A DNA stretch of 64,000 nucleotides from Devosia sp. (GCA_017794705.1 CP051235.1:745010-809009); one strand, 5' to 3'; positions 1-10,039 are shown, counted from the stretch's first letter. Made by a program: numbers and translations. Notes: generated by a model not told the origin, from the sequence alone.

Positions 1-1
1 C

Positions 2-436
2 GAGGTGGAACGGGCCGAGACCTATCGACTGGCCACCTCGGCCACCGAATCCGACCTGAGGTTGAATGTGGGGTCGACCGAGGATTTCACCTTCTTTGAA
101 CTGATCGACGCGTTGAACCGGGGCATATCGGAGCCGCTGGTCAGATCGGCCGCTCTCACCCGCTTGTTGAAGCTGACCAGCTTGCCCCTTCTGCTTGTTG
201 GGTCTTTGTTAATTGCTTTTGCATTTACCGCCGGTTATCGAAGGAACAACGCGTATGGGGCGACCATAATTTATGGTATCATTCTGGGGTTTGTAGTGTT
301 TGTCATTACCGAGATGGCCGACCGGGCAGGGTCGTCCGGCGTTCTCAATCCGGCATACGCTACCTGGGGACCAGCAGCAGTCGCCATACTGACAGGTTTT
401 AGCGTCTTGTTGCGCAAAGAAGACGGGCGAGCGTGA
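2..436 (+). CDS. lptG: LPS export permease LptG, C-terminal part (5' end outside window)
   Basis: C-terminal ~145 residues of a YjgP/YjgQ-family permease. LptG works with LptF and the LptB ATPase in the inner membrane to extract lipopolysaccharide and feed it to the LptA/LptD bridge. Visible here are the end of the periplasmic domain (ending near FFELIDALNRG) and three hydrophobic segments (LPLLLVGSLLIAFAF, ATIIYGIILGFVVFVIT, WGPAAVAILTGFSVLL), the usual end of this ~360-residue family. The reading frame is open to the window edge, so the GTG at 5 is not the real start. The stop overlaps the lptD start (TGATG), so the two are translationally coupled. The lptD context favours LptG over the paralogue LptF. 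Confidence 0.9.
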   Translation, partial: EVERAETYRLATSATESDLRLNVGSTEDFTFFELIDALNRGISEPLVRSAALTRLLKLTSLPLLLVGSLLIAFAFTAGYRRNNAYGATIIYGIILGFVVFVITEMADRAGSSGVLNPAYATWGPAAVAILTGFSVLLRKEDGRA

Positions 437-2751
437 TGCGTCAACGCCGCAATGACGGACCGACCGGGATCCTGCGAACCTTGTTCGCGGCAGGATTGCT
501 GGTGGGCGGTTCGCTGCCGTCATTCGCACAGGAACTGGGTCCGCTGTTCGGCTATGATCCGGACGCCGAGGAATCAAGCGACAGCACGCGGCTGTTGCCT
601 CCTGACTTTTTCGACAATATTCCGCAGGCCGCGCAGGGCGACATCGCCGTTGAGGCCGATAATCTGGTGTTCAATGCCGACACCAATACGGTCATCGCCT
701 CGGGCAATGTGCAACTGAGCTATGACGGCTATCTGGCGACGGCGGATCGGGCCGAATACAACCGGGCAACCGGCGATCTCGTGCTGATCGGCAATGCGGC
801 CGTACGCGATCCCGAAGGCACGGTCTATACCGGCGAGCGTATGCAGGTGACCGGTGATTTCAAGCAGGCGTTCATTACGGCGTTGAGCGTGCAGGCGCCC
901 GATGGCGCGCTTGTCACTGGCTCCCAACTTGAATTTCGCGACGAGATGCTGGCGATGCTGGAAAACGGCACCTATGCGCCGTGTGGCACCTGCATCGACG
1001 CGAACGGTAACCGTATCGGATGGCGGGTCAAGACCACCAAGATGGTTCTGAACCGCGAGGAAAAGACGCTTTATCTCGAGCGCCCGACCCTCGAGATCCT
1101 GGGCCACGACATCATCACCCTGCCCTGGTACTGGATGCCGGACCCGACCGATCCGCGGTCACCGGGGTTCCGGTTTCCCTACATGAAGTTCAGCGAGGAC
1201 TATGGCGCAGCCGTCGTGGCCCCCTATTTCGTTCCAGTTGGCGAAGATACCGACCTGTGGCTGACGCCAATGCTGATGAGCCGGCAGGGATTCCTGCTGG
1301 ATGCTGAACTGACCCATCGCTTCGGGGACAATGGCGAGGTTACCGCGCGGGGAGCGGGCGTCTACCAACTCGACCGCAGCGCCTTTGCTGGCGAAGTGGG
1401 TGACCTCGACTGGCGCGGTGCGATCCAGATCAGCGGCGATTTCACCCCCTACCCCGACTGGAAAGCCGGCTGGTCATACCTGGCATTCACCGATCCGGCC
1501 TTTGCCGGGGACTATGACCTCAGCGGTATTGACTACACCAACGACATCTATGTGCAACATCTGAGCGAACAGACTTTCCTCGACGCGCGCATCCAGGAAT
1601 TCCTCATCGCCGGGCAGACCTCGGCGACCACCCAGGCTGAAGAGGGCCGAACCCTGCCCGCGGCGCGGTTCGATCAGTATTTCGAGATTGACGATCAGGG
1701 CGGTCAAGTGCTGCTTTCAGGCGACCTGATCGGGGTCAGCCGGACGCTTGATGCAGAGCACAGCGTCAACGCGGTTGATTTCATCGACGGATACGCGGGC
1801 AACAAGTTCCACGGGACGGTGGAGGCTGGATGGCAGCGTCAGTTCATCGTGCCGGGCGGTGTGGCGGTGACGCCCTATGTCGGCCTGCGGCTGGACGGGG
1901 CAAGCTATGATGGCGGCAGTCCGCTGTTGCCCATGGCGAGCACGCTATTTGCCGCAACGCCAATTGCGGCGGTGGACGTGCGTTTCCCGGTGCGGGCCAC
2001 AGATGGCATGAGCACCTACATTTTCGAACCGATTGCGCAACTGGTCTATCGCGGCAGCGGCACCTCGATGGTGGGTATCACCAACGAGAACGCGCAGGCA
2101 TTCATCTTCGAGGACAGCAACCTGTTCAGTTTCAACCGGTTCACCGGCAATGACCGGCAGGAAACCGGGTTGCGGGCCAATATCGGCGGGCAGATGCAGG
2201 CCAACTTCGCCGATGGAAGCTGGATACGGCTGATTGGCGGACAGTCCTATCATTTGGCCGGGGTGAATGCGTTCAGCGTGTTCGACCATGCACTGGTAGG
2301 CGTCGGGTCGGGGCTGAGTAACACCAATTCCTTCGTGGTGGCTGGTGTGACGGCGGGCATCGGCGACGATATCCAATTCGGCGGCAAGGTGGAGGTCGAC
2401 CCCTCAACCGGCCTGATTTCGCGCGGCATGCTGGCAACTGAACTGAGCTACAACCGGTTCACTTTCGACGGCGACTATCGCTATCGGCGGGCTGTTGCCG
2501 GGCTGGGCGAGACTGCGGACTCGCATACGGTGAGTGCCGGGGTGGGCATTCCCATCGCCGACTATTGGTCCATCAACGCCGATGCCGGCTGGGATCTGAC
2601 GGCTGGCACGTGGACGGAACTGGGCGCGGGCGTGGAATATGACGACACATTCCTCACCTACGGCTTCAGCTACCGGGCGACACAGAATGTGACGACGATG
2701 GACATCCAGCATTTCTTTGGTCTTGATCTGCAACTGAGTGGCGCTGAATAG
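436..2751 (+). CDS. lptD: LPS-assembly outer-membrane protein LptD
   Basis: LptD (OstA/Imp) inserts lipopolysaccharide into the outer leaflet of the outer membrane. An N-terminal signal-like stretch (residues ~8-32, ending SFAQE) is followed by an LptA/OstA-like domain with repeated strand motifs such as VEADNLVFNADTNTVIASG and then a long beta-barrel region to the C-terminus. About 770 residues is normal for the family. A CGTC cysteine pair near residue 184 may take part in the disulphides known in LptD. GTG at 433 is directly followed by ATG at 436; ATG was chosen because it overlaps the lptG stop. surA-like and pdxA follow, the usual LPS/porin-assembly arrangement. Confidence 0.93.
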   Translation: MRQRRNDGPTGILRTLFAAGLLVGGSLPSFAQELGPLFGYDPDAEESSDSTRLLPPDFFDNIPQAAQGDIAVEADNLVFNADTNTVIASGNVQLSYDGYLATADRAEYNRATGDLVLIGNAAVRDPEGTVYTGERMQVTGDFKQAFITALSVQAPDGALVTGSQLEFRDEMLAMLENGTYAPCGTCIDANGNRIGWRVKTTKMVLNREEKTLYLERPTLEILGHDIITLPWYWMPDPTDPRSPGFRFPYMKFSEDYGAAVVAPYFVPVGEDTDLWLTPMLMSRQGFLLDAELTHRFGDNGEVTARGAGVYQLDRSAFAGEVGDLDWRGAIQISGDFTPYPDWKAGWSYLAFTDPAFAGDYDLSGIDYTNDIYVQHLSEQTFLDARIQEFLIAGQTSATTQAEEGRTLPAARFDQYFEIDDQGGQVLLSGDLIGVSRTLDAEHSVNAVDFIDGYAGNKFHGTVEAGWQRQFIVPGGVAVTPYVGLRLDGASYDGGSPLLPMASTLFAATPIAAVDVRFPVRATDGMSTYIFEPIAQLVYRGSGTSMVGITNENAQAFIFEDSNLFSFNRFTGNDRQETGLRANIGGQMQANFADGSWIRLIGGQSYHLAGVNAFSVFDHALVGVGSGLSNTNSFVVAGVTAGIGDDIQFGGKVEVDPSTGLISRGMLATELSYNRFTFDGDYRYRRAVAGLGETADSHTVSAGVGIPIADYWSINADAGWDLTAGTWTELGAGVEYDDTFLTYGFSYRATQNVTTMDIQHFFGLDLQLSGAE

Positions 2752-2850
2752 ATCTGTGGCCAAAGGGTTGCGCAATTCGGCCGATTTGCAGAATTTGGCC
2801 GCAATCATTCGGCATTGACGGGCTGAACAGCCCCTTCGGAAAGTTAGAAA

Positions 2851-3771
2851 ATGAATGTTCGATCCGGCATTTTGAGTTTTGTTCTGGCGCTGGCACTTGG
2901 GTTTGCGGCGCTTGCCGCGCCGTCACTGGCCGACGAAATCCGCGTCAGGGTGAATGAGACTGCGATCACTGACACGCAGATTGCGCAACGCGCGCAGTTG
3001 CTGCGCCTGGAGGGCCGAGGCTCCTCCGCGAGCGCGCGGCTCGATATGGCCCGCCAGGAACTGATCGACGAACTGCTGAAATTGCAGGAGGCCGAGAGGC
3101 TGGGGATCACCGTGGCTGATTCCGAAGTCGATGCAGCCTACGGGCGTCTGGCGCAGGGCATGCGGATCAGCACGGACAACCTGAACCGCGTCCTGCTTGA
3201 CAATGGTCTCAACCCGGGCGTTTTGCGTGACCGGCTGAAGGCGCAGCTGGCATGGAACAAGATCAGCAGCGCCGTCATTGCGCCGCGCGTGCAGTTTTCC
3301 GAGCAGGAGCTGGAACAGCAGGCTGCTGAACAATTGGAGGACAGCGACGGCTACGACTACATCCTGAAACGCATTCTGTTCATCATCCCGCAGGGCTCAA
3401 ACGTGTCGCAGTCGCAGCGTACGGCGCAGGCGAACCAGTATCGCAACTCGTTCCAGGGCTGCGACAGCGCGGTGGAGCTGTCGTTGTCCTATACCGACGC
3501 GGCGGTGATCGACATCGGGCGGCGTCACGCCACGCAATTGCCTGATGCGATTGCCCAGGAACTGGCGGCGCTGAACGTCGGTGGCATCACCCAGCCGCGT
3601 GTCGGCGAGGACGGGGTTTCGATGCTGGCGGTCTGCTCCAAGGATGCGGCTCGGGATCTGACGTTTGTCACCGGCCAGGTGCGGCAGGAAGTCGGTTCTG
3701 AACTGCTGAACCAGGAAGCCGAGGCCTACCTCGAGAACCTGCGGAGCCGGGCCAGCATCGTCAATCTCTAG
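2851..3771 (+). CDS. surA: SurA-like periplasmic chaperone
   Basis: Periplasmic folding factor for outer-membrane proteins. A clear signal peptide (about 27 residues, cut after SLA-DE) is followed by a SurA N-terminal domain: IRVRVNETAITDTQIAQRA, then helices with ELIDELLKLQEAERLGI. The C-terminal half (residues ~170-300) sits where a parvulin isomerase domain is expected, but its motifs are weak, so isomerase activity is uncertain. At 306 residues it is shorter than the E. coli protein (about 430, two parvulin domains), as is common in alphaproteobacteria. Placement between lptD and pdxA supports the name. SD-like GGAAAG precedes the ATG. Confidence 0.82.
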   Translation: MNVRSGILSFVLALALGFAALAAPSLADEIRVRVNETAITDTQIAQRAQLLRLEGRGSSASARLDMARQELIDELLKLQEAERLGITVADSEVDAAYGRLAQGMRISTDNLNRVLLDNGLNPGVLRDRLKAQLAWNKISSAVIAPRVQFSEQELEQQAAEQLEDSDGYDYILKRILFIIPQGSNVSQSQRTAQANQYRNSFQGCDSAVELSLSYTDAAVIDIGRRHATQLPDAIAQELAALNVGGITQPRVGEDGVSMLAVCSKDAARDLTFVTGQVRQEVGSELLNQEAEAYLENLRSRASIVNL

Positions 3772-3789
3772 GCGGGTTCCAAAACCCGC
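3772..3789 (+). terminator. Hairpin directly after surA
   Basis: Perfect 7-bp stem GCGGGTT/AACCCGC with a CCAA loop, starting at the base after the surA stop codon. There is no T-run behind it, so it may be an mRNA 3'-end stabiliser or attenuator rather than a true intrinsic terminator before pdxA. Confidence 0.35.
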
Positions 3790-3857
3790 ATACTTCGGGA
3801 CAGTTGGATGGGTGCCGGCGTGCGCCTGTCAAATGGTATTGTTGAGGGCCGGGGGAC

Positions 3858-4865
3858 ATGAACCAGACTGATCCACTGGCCATCTCGATGGGTGAGCCAG
3901 CAGGCATCGGGCCCGACCTGATCCTGCAGGTTTACGCGCGGCGGGAAGAGCTGGACCTGCCGCCGTTTGTCGTGTTCGGCAACGTCAGCCTTCTGGCGGC
4001 GCGGGCAAAGCAACTCGAGCTCGATGTGGAATTGTGCGAGCCACTTGCTTCGGGCGTGGTCGCGGAGTTTCCATCGCGGCTACCGGTGGTGGACCTGGGC
4101 GACGAGATTGCCAACGCGCCCGGCGAGCCCTCTTCGAAGACAGCGCATATTGTGACCGAGGCGATTTCGTCAGGTGTGAGCGCGGTGCTGACCGGGGCCT
4201 GCCGGGCGCTGGTGACAGCCCCGATCAACAAGGCGATATTGAAACGGGCCGGGTTCGCTCATCCGGGACACACGGAGTATCTGGCAGAACTGTGCAAGGG
4301 TGGCGGCAATCCGCCGACCCCGGTGATGATGTTGGCGCACGCAGGGTTGCGGGTGGTGCCAATGACCATCCACGTTCCCCTCAGCGACGTACCGGGGCTT
4401 GTGACCCGAGGCCGGGTCATTGAACACGTGCGCATTGTGCATGACGACCTGATCAAACGGTTCGGCATTGAAGCACCAAAGATCGCCGTGACGGGGCTGA
4501 ACCCGCACGCGGGCGAGGAAGGCGAGATCGGCGAAGAGGACCGGACCGAAATTGCTCCGGCTGTCGCGACCCTGAAGAAGCAGGGGATGGATGTCACCGG
4601 CCCCCTGCCCGCCGACACAGCCTTTCACTTGCCGAAATGGAAATCGTTCGACGCGGTGGTGGCCATGTATCATGACCAGGCGCTGATCCCCATCAAGACA
4701 GTGGCCTTCGAAGAGGCCGTGAACATCACGCTGGGGTTGCCGATCGTGCGGACGTCGCCGGATCATGGAACGGCGTTCGATCTGGCCGGGACGGGCAAGG
4801 CCAATTCCAAGAGCATGCTGGCGGCCATCCGCATGGCAGACCGCATGTCGGCGGAGCCCGCGTGA
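3858..4865 (+). CDS. pdxA: 4-hydroxythreonine-4-phosphate dehydrogenase PdxA
   Basis: NAD-dependent oxidation of 4-phosphohydroxy-L-threonine in the DXP-dependent pyridoxal phosphate pathway; cytoplasmic dimer. Family hallmarks: [15 protein letters not shown] at the N-terminus, [26 protein letters not shown] with a metal-binding histidine, [24 protein letters not shown], and near the C-terminus [15 protein letters not shown]. 335 residues matches the family. The stop overlaps the rsmA start, indicating coupled translation. pdxA next to rsmA/ksgA is conserved in many Proteobacteria. Confidence 0.95.
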   Translation: MNQTDPLAISMGEPAGIGPDLILQVYARREELDLPPFVVFGNVSLLAARAKQLELDVELCEPLASGVVAEFPSRLPVVDLGDEIANAPGEPSSKTAHIVTEAISSGVSAVLTGACRALVTAPINKAILKRAGFAHPGHTEYLAELCKGGGNPPTPVMMLAHAGLRVVPMTIHVPLSDVPGLVTRGRVIEHVRIVHDDLIKRFGIEAPKIAVTGLNPHAGEEGEIGEEDRTEIAPAVATLKKQGMDVTGPLPADTAFHLPKWKSFDAVVAMYHDQALIPIKTVAFEEAVNITLGLPIVRTSPDHGTAFDLAGTGKANSKSMLAAIRMADRMSAEPA

Positions 4866-5704
4866 GCCAGCCTGATCTCCTCCCCCCGCTGCGCGAAGTC
4901 ATTGCCAGGCACGGGCTGAGCGCGCGTAAGGAATTGGGGCAGAATTTCCTGCTGGACCTCAATCTCACCTCGCGGATCGCCCGGGCGGGCGGATCGCTGG
5001 AGGGCGTGACGGTGATCGAGATCGGTCCCGGTCCGGGTGGTCTGACACGTGGTCTTTTGGCTGAGGGCGCGAAAAAGGTGATCGCCATCGAGCGCGATGA
5101 ACGGGCCCTGCCGGCGCTTTGGGAGATCGCCGGTGCCTACCCCGGCCGACTGGAAATCCGGCACGAGGATGCGCTCGAGGTGGACTATGCCGTGTTGGCC
5201 GAGGGACGGATGCGGATCATGGCCAACCTGCCCTACAATATTGCGACGCCGCTGCTGACGGGCTGGCTGAGTATTGAGCCCTGGCCGCCGTTCTATGAGA
5301 GCCTGACGCTGATGTTTCAAAGGGAAGTCGCGGACCGGATCTGCGCGCAGCCGGGTAGCAAGGCGTTCGGCCGGTTGAGTGTTTTGGCCGGATGGCGGAC
5401 GGATGCGCGCAAGGCGTTCGACGTCAGCCGCTCGGCTTTCACCCCGCCCCCGAAGGTCACATCTTCAATTGTTCATCTGGTGCCGAGGCGGGAGATCGCG
5501 CAGGTGCCTGTGAAGGCGGTCGAAGCGATCACACGGGCGGCGTTCGGTCAACGCCGGAAAATGGTGCGGCAGAGCCTGAAGGCTGCGGGAAAGCCGGTGG
5601 ATGTTTTGCTCGCCGCAGCGGGACTGGAGGGAACCGAGCGGGCCGAAGACCTGCCGGTATCGGCTTTTCTTGCGATGGCGGAAGCGTTTGCAGGCGAACG
5701 GTGA
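4862..5704 (+). CDS. rsmA: 16S rRNA (adenine1518/1519-N6)-dimethyltransferase RsmA/KsgA
   Basis: Dimethylates A1518 and A1519 in helix 45 of 16S rRNA with S-adenosylmethionine, a late 30S maturation step; loss gives kasugamycin resistance. Motifs: [10 protein letters not shown] at residues ~22-31, SAM-binding [14 protein letters not shown], and the catalytic [11 protein letters not shown]. 280 residues fits. The start is GTG inside the pdxA stop (GTGA overlap). The gene ends 26 bp before the convergent gmk stop. Confidence 0.95.
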   Translation: MSQPDLLPPLREVIARHGLSARKELGQNFLLDLNLTSRIARAGGSLEGVTVIEIGPGPGGLTRGLLAEGAKKVIAIERDERALPALWEIAGAYPGRLEIRHEDALEVDYAVLAEGRMRIMANLPYNIATPLLTGWLSIEPWPPFYESLTLMFQREVADRICAQPGSKAFGRLSVLAGWRTDARKAFDVSRSAFTPPPKVTSSIVHLVPRREIAQVPVKAVEAITRAAFGQRRKMVRQSLKAAGKPVDVLLAAAGLEGTERAEDLPVSAFLAMAEAFAGER

Positions 5705-5713
5705 AGTTCACCT

Positions 5714-5745
5714 ATCGATTCAAGTCGTGCTCAAAGTGAATCGAT
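5714..5745. terminator. Inverted repeat between convergent rsmA and gmk
   Basis: Perfect 9-bp arms ATCGATTCA and TGAATCGAT with a 14-base loop, lying between the rsmA stop and the last codons of gmk. It could act as a bidirectional terminator or mRNA end for the two convergent genes. No long T-run is present, so confidence is limited. Confidence 0.4.
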
Positions 5746-6369
5746 TTGGGCCTGCAAGTCCTTGATGAAACTGCCGATATTTGACTGGCGGCGGCGCCAA
5801 TGGCGTGACGAATGCAGGATCGCGCGAACGTTGTTGACGCTTTCCTGCAGGTCTTCGTTGACCAGCACATAGTCGTATTCTTCCCAGTGCCCCATTTCCT
5901 CGCGAGCATTGTGCAGGCGTTTGGCGATCACCTCGGCGCTATCCTGCGCACGGTGTTCGAGCCGGTCCTTGAGGGCGGCAATCGACGGCGGCAGGATAAA
6001 GACGGTGACCATGTCGGGACGACATTTGCGGGTCAGTTGCTGGGTGCCCTGCCAGTCGATGTCAAAAAGGATATCCTGCCCTGCGGCAATCTTCTGTTCG
6101 ACCTCGGCGGCGGGGGTGCCGTAGAAATTGCCGTGGACCTCAGCGCTTTCCAGAAGTTGGTCGGAGCGGCGCATGGCATCGAACTTCGGCTTGTCGATGA
6201 AGTAGTAGTGGACACCTTCGAGTTCGTTGGAGCGGCGCTGGCGGGTAGTGACGGAAACCGACAGCGATACGTTATCCTCGGTTTCAAGGATGGCGCGGGA
6301 GATTGAGGTCTTGCCAGCGCCCGAAGGCGAAGCGATCACCAGCATGACACCGCGGCGGTCGAAGTTCAT
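5731..6369 (-). CDS. gmk: Guanylate kinase
   Basis: Phosphorylates GMP to GDP with ATP in purine nucleotide metabolism; cytoplasmic. P-loop ASPSGAGKTS at residues ~13-22, then SVTTRQRR, the GMP-binding segment EGVHYYFIDKPKF, YGTP and DIDWQGTQQL, all standard. 212 residues is typical. It lies downstream of yicC on the same strand with a 33-bp gap, the widespread yicC-gmk pairing. Confidence 0.96.
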   Translation of the reverse strand: MNFDRRGVMLVIASPSGAGKTSISRAILETEDNVSLSVSVTTRQRRSNELEGVHYYFIDKPKFDAMRRSDQLLESAEVHGNFYGTPAAEVEQKIAAGQDILFDIDWQGTQQLTRKCRPDMVTVFILPPSIAALKDRLEHRAQDSAEVIAKRLHNAREEMGHWEEYDYVLVNEDLQESVNNVRAILHSSRHWRRRQSNIGSFIKDLQAQIDSL

Positions 6370-6402
6370 TTTGCGGGCTCCCCACCCGGCGGGCGGCCCC
6401 GC

Positions 6403-7296
6403 CTATTCCAGGTTCTGAATCTGCTCGCGCAACTGGTCGATGACCGATTTGAGGTCAAGTCCAATTGCGGTCAGGTCCACTGCGTTCGACTTGGAACACA
6501 GTGTATTGGCCTCCCGGTTAAATTCCTGTGACAGGAAATCCAGCTTGCGGCCAATAGCGCCCCCGGTCGCCATCAGGTCGCGGGCGGCCTTCACATGGGC
6601 GGTCAACCGGTCCAGTTCCTCGCGGATGTCGGCCTTGGTGGCGAGCAGGAGCGCCTCCTGGTTGAGCCGGTCTTCCGACAGACCGTTGGCACCGGATTCG
6701 CTGAGCGCGGCGACCTGATCTGCAAGCTTGGCGAGAATTGCCTCGCGGCTGCGCGCCGGGTGCGCTTCCGCGGCGGCTGTCAGCCGTTCGATTTCGGCGA
6801 GATGATCAGTGATGATCTGCGCCAGTACCTCGCCCTCGGAACGGCGGGCCGCGACGAGGTCAGCAAGGCAATGGCCTGCCGCGTCGAGGACGGCGGCATC
6901 GAACGCGGCTTCCTGAATTTCGGTGAGGGCGGTATCGCGGCTTTCCAGAACGCCCTTCAGAGCGAGGATCCCATCAAGCCGGGGCCGATCGGCCTCAATC
7001 TTCTTGCCGATGGACTGGAGCGCGCCGAGCACGGTGTCGAGGGCTTGCTCGTTGAGCACAAGTTCGCCGCCGGTGACGGCGCTTTGCACGTTGATATTGA
7101 CGGTGACGGAGCCTCGGGTCAAAGGGCCGCCGAGCAGTTTGCGCAGTTCAGGCTCAAGCCGGTCCATACCATTGGGCAGGCGCAGACGCAGGTCGAGACC
7201 ACGGCCGTTGACCGACTTCATCTCGATGGTGAAGCTCAGTCCCTCGGCCTGACCGCCGGCCCGGGCATAGCCGGTCATGCTGGCGAGATGTCCCAT
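6403..7296 (-). CDS. yicC: YicC/YloC family endoribonuclease
   Basis: YicC-family proteins are recognised as RNases that affect sRNA turnover; the precise role in alphaproteobacteria is not settled. N-terminal hallmark SMTGYARAGG with EMKSVNGRGLDLRLRLP follows directly, and the C-terminal DUF1732-type end contains KLDFLSQEFNREANT and LKSVIDQLREQIQNLE. ATG at 7296 was preferred over the upstream in-frame codon at 7326 because GGGGGAGGG lies just before it and the conserved family start follows. This gives 297 residues, the usual length. It lies between mltG and gmk. Confidence 0.9.
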   Translation of the reverse strand: MGHLASMTGYARAGGQAEGLSFTIEMKSVNGRGLDLRLRLPNGMDRLEPELRKLLGGPLTRGSVTVNINVQSAVTGGELVLNEQALDTVLGALQSIGKKIEADRPRLDGILALKGVLESRDTALTEIQEAAFDAAVLDAAGHCLADLVAARRSEGEVLAQIITDHLAEIERLTAAAEAHPARSREAILAKLADQVAALSESGANGLSEDRLNQEALLLATKADIREELDRLTAHVKAARDLMATGGAIGRKLDFLSQEFNREANTLCSKSNAVDLTAIGLDLKSVIDQLREQIQNLE

Positions 7297-7322
7297 GGCG
7301 GCCCTCCCCCGCTGTTTCCAGA

Positions 7323-8453
7323 TCACTCGGCTTCCGGTTCAGCTTGCCCTTCGGCTTCCTGAGCCTGCAGTTCCTCGCGGGCGGCTTCGGCAGCTTCAAG
7401 CTCGGCTGCGGCTTCGGCCTCGAGAGCCAGACGTTCGCGTTCGATTTCCCGCCAGCGAGCAACGTTCTGTTGGTGTTCTGCATAGGAATTGGCGAAGGCA
7501 TGACCGCCTGTGCCGTCGGCCACAAAGTAAAGTGCATCGCTGTCCGCCGGATTTGCGGCGGCGCGGAGAGATTCGATCCCGGGGTTGGCAATGGGTCCGG
7601 GCGGCAGACCATCAATCTGGTAGGTGTTGTAAGGCGTTTGCTCCTCGATTTCGGAGCGGCGCAACCCGCGGCCGAGCGTGCCCTCACCCAGGGTAATGCC
7701 GTAAATGATCGTGGGGTCGGACTGCAGGCGCATGTTGAAATTGAGCCGGTTGACGAAGACGGCAGCGACCAGCGGTCGTTCCGAGGGGATCGCGGTTTCC
7801 TTTTCGATGATCGAGGCGAGGATGACCAGTTCCTCGGGGGTTTCGATCGGCAGGTCGGGGTCGCGGTTCTCCCAGATTTCGGGCAAGGCTTCCGCCATGG
7901 ATTCGCTCATCTGGTCGAGAATGGTTTGCCGGTCGTCGCCGCGCTCAAAGGTGTAGGTGTTGGGCATCAGGGTGCCTTCCGGCGGCACCTCGGTAAGTTC
8001 GCCGGTGAGGAATTCTGCCCCGTTGATACGCTCGACCACCTGCCAGGAAGTGAAGCCCTCGGGCACAGTGACCGAATAGGTGATGGGGCGGCCTTCGGTC
8101 AGTTCGAAAAGAATGTCGGCCATCGAGGCGTTTGCCGGAATCGCATATTCGCCAGCGCGGATGGCGCCCTGTTTGCTCTGGGCGGTTGTGCCGATCTGGA
8201 ACGTCCAGCGGTCGGCGATCAGACCCTCCAGTTCCAGCTTCTGGGCGATGGTGGACAGGCCGGTGCCGCGTTCGACCATGAAGTTGGTGGGTTCGGTCAG
8301 GGGGCCGTCGGCGTAAAAGCGCTGGGTGCCGAATATCAGGAGACCACCTGCGATGAGCAGGCCGAGCACCAGGAGGGTGAGAAACCCGTTGACGGTGTCG
8401 ATCAGGCCGTTGCGTTCGCGTCTGCGGCGTTTCTTCGCTTTGTCAGCGTTCAT
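7323..8453 (-). CDS. mltG: Endolytic murein transglycosylase MltG
   Basis: Inner-membrane lytic transglycosylase (YceG) that cleaves nascent glycan strands and is thought to set glycan length. One basic cytoplasmic leader (KKRRRRERNG), one membrane helix (residues ~19-40), a LysM-like region (FMVERGTGLSTIAQKLELEGL), then the catalytic domain with Glu in LASIIEKETAIPSERP and QSDPTIIYG, PYNTYQIDGLPPGPIANPG. The last ~45 residues form an Ala/Glu-rich charged tail. GGGAG precedes the ATG. The mltG-fabF-acpP order is conserved in Rhizobiales. Confidence 0.93.
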   Translation of the reverse strand: MNADKAKKRRRRERNGLIDTVNGFLTLLVLGLLIAGGLLIFGTQRFYADGPLTEPTNFMVERGTGLSTIAQKLELEGLIADRWTFQIGTTAQSKQGAIRAGEYAIPANASMADILFELTEGRPITYSVTVPEGFTSWQVVERINGAEFLTGELTEVPPEGTLMPNTYTFERGDDRQTILDQMSESMAEALPEIWENRDPDLPIETPEELVILASIIEKETAIPSERPLVAAVFVNRLNFNMRLQSDPTIIYGITLGEGTLGRGLRRSEIEEQTPYNTYQIDGLPPGPIANPGIESLRAAANPADSDALYFVADGTGGHAFANSYAEHQQNVARWREIERERLALEAEAAAELEAAEAAREELQAQEAEGQAEPEAE

Positions 8454-8512
8454 GGCCGTCTCCCTTTCGGCCTCTGGGGAGGCGCGTCAGAAAATGTACT
8501 GGTTTGACCCGA

Positions 8513-9781
8513 TCAGGCCACTTTCCTGAATATCAGGCTGGCATTGGTTCCGCCAAATCCAAACGAGTTGGACAGAGCCACATCGATGGTCTTTTTCACA
8601 GCTGAATTGGGCGCCAGATTGATCGGGGTCTCGACGGAGGGATTATCGAGATTGATGGTCGGCGGTGCGATGCCGTCGCGCATGGCAAGAAGCGAGAAGA
8701 TGGCTTCGACTGCCCCGGCCGCACCGAGAAGATGCCCGACCGAAGACTTGGTGGACGACATCACCACTTTCGAGGCGGCGTCGCCCAGCATACGGGTAAC
8801 CGCGCCCAGTTCGATCTCGTCGCCGAGGGGCGTCGAGGTGCCGTGGGCGTTGATATAATCGATTTCCGAAGGGTCGATGCCGGCGCGCTTGACGGCGGCC
8901 TTCATGGCACGGAACCCGCCATCCCCGTCCGCGGCAGGCGCTGTGATGTGGTGGGCGTCGCCCGACAGGCCGTAGCCAATGACTTCGCCATAGATTGTGG
9001 CGCCACGGGCCTTTGCGTGTTCGAGTTCTTCAAGGATGACGACGCCGGAGCCCTCACCCATGACGAATCCGTCGCGGTCCTTGTCGTAGGGACGGGACGC
9101 CGCCGTGGGATTGTCGTTGAAGGCGGTGCTGAGCGCCCGGCAGGCCGCGAAACCAGCGATCGACAGACGGTTGACCGGAGATTCCGTGCCCCCTGCAACC
9201 ATGACATCGGCATCATCCAGCGCGATCAGGCGGGCCGCATCGCCAATGGCGTGGGCGCCCGTCGAACAGGCGGTGACGACCGAATGGTTGGGGCCTTTGA
9301 GCCCGTGCTCGATTGAAACATAGCCGGAGGCCAGATTGATCAGGCGGCCGGGAATAAAGAAGGGGCTGATGCGGCGCGGACCGCGTTCGGCCAGGGTGAT
9401 GGAGGCGTCGTAGATGCCGCCGATACCGCCGATGCCGGAGCCAATAAGAACGCCGGTTCGCTCCTGCTGGGCCAGGGTTTCGGGCTTGTAGCCGGAATGG
9501 GAGAGCGCCTGTCCAGCAGCCGCCATCGCGTAGACGATGAACGGGTCGACCTTGCGCTGTTCCTTGGGTTCCATCCAGTCGTCTGGATTGTACTTGCCAT
9601 CGGCGGCATCCCCAAGGGGTATGCGGCAGGCGATCTGGCAGGCCAGATCGTCTACCTCGAATTCATCAATGCGCTTCGCGCCGCTTTCGCCCTTGAGCAA
9701 ACGCTGCCACACCGGTTCGACCCCAGCCCCGAGCGGGCTGACAATTCCCAAGCCGGTGACGACAACGCGACGCAAATTCAT
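8513..9781 (-). CDS. fabF: Beta-ketoacyl-ACP synthase II (FabF)
   Basis: Condenses malonyl-ACP with acyl-ACP in type II fatty acid elongation. Catalytic Cys172 in VVTACSTGAHA, His in NAHGTSTPLGD and Lys/His in SSTKSSVGHLLGAAG form the Cys-His-His site. The C-terminal loop SNSFGFGGTNASLIF is standard. 422 residues matches KAS II. It lies 21 bp downstream of acpP on the same strand and is very probably co-transcribed with it. Confidence 0.96.
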   Translation of the reverse strand: MNLRRVVVTGLGIVSPLGAGVEPVWQRLLKGESGAKRIDEFEVDDLACQIACRIPLGDAADGKYNPDDWMEPKEQRKVDPFIVYAMAAAGQALSHSGYKPETLAQQERTGVLIGSGIGGIGGIYDASITLAERGPRRISPFFIPGRLINLASGYVSIEHGLKGPNHSVVTACSTGAHAIGDAARLIALDDADVMVAGGTESPVNRLSIAGFAACRALSTAFNDNPTAASRPYDKDRDGFVMGEGSGVVILEELEHAKARGATIYGEVIGYGLSGDAHHITAPAADGDGGFRAMKAAVKRAGIDPSEIDYINAHGTSTPLGDEIELGAVTRMLGDAASKVVMSSTKSSVGHLLGAAGAVEAIFSLLAMRDGIAPPTINLDNPSVETPINLAPNSAVKKTIDVALSNSFGFGGTNASLIFRKVA

Positions 9782-9802
9782 GATTACTTGTCCTGAGTGG
9801 AC

Positions 9803-10039
9803 TTAGGCTGTGGCCTTCTTGAGGAACGAGACAGCGTCGCCAAAGGTCTGAATGGTCTCAGCGGCGTCATCGGGAATCTCGACTGAGAATTCTTCCTCGA
9901 AGGCCATCACCAGTTCGACCTGGTCAAGCGAGTCGGCGCCCAGATCGTCAATGAAGCTGGCTTTCTCCGTGACCTTGTCCGCCTCAACATTCAGGTGCTC
10001 AACGACAATCTTGCGAACGCGATCTTCGACTTCGCTCAT
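9803..10039 (-). CDS. acpP: Acyl carrier protein
   Basis: Carrier of growing acyl chains. 78 residues, acidic, with the 4'-phosphopantetheine attachment Ser37 in the [11 protein letters not shown] motif. The start has AAGGAATAAAAC upstream. A 230-bp gap separates it from fabG, so acpP-fabF-mltG probably has its own promoter in 10040-10269; no clear promoter boxes could be assigned there. Confidence 0.97.
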   Translation of the reverse strand: MSEVEDRVRKIVVEHLNVEADKVTEKASFIDDLGADSLDQVELVMAFEEEFSVEIPDDAAETIQTFGDAVSFLKKATA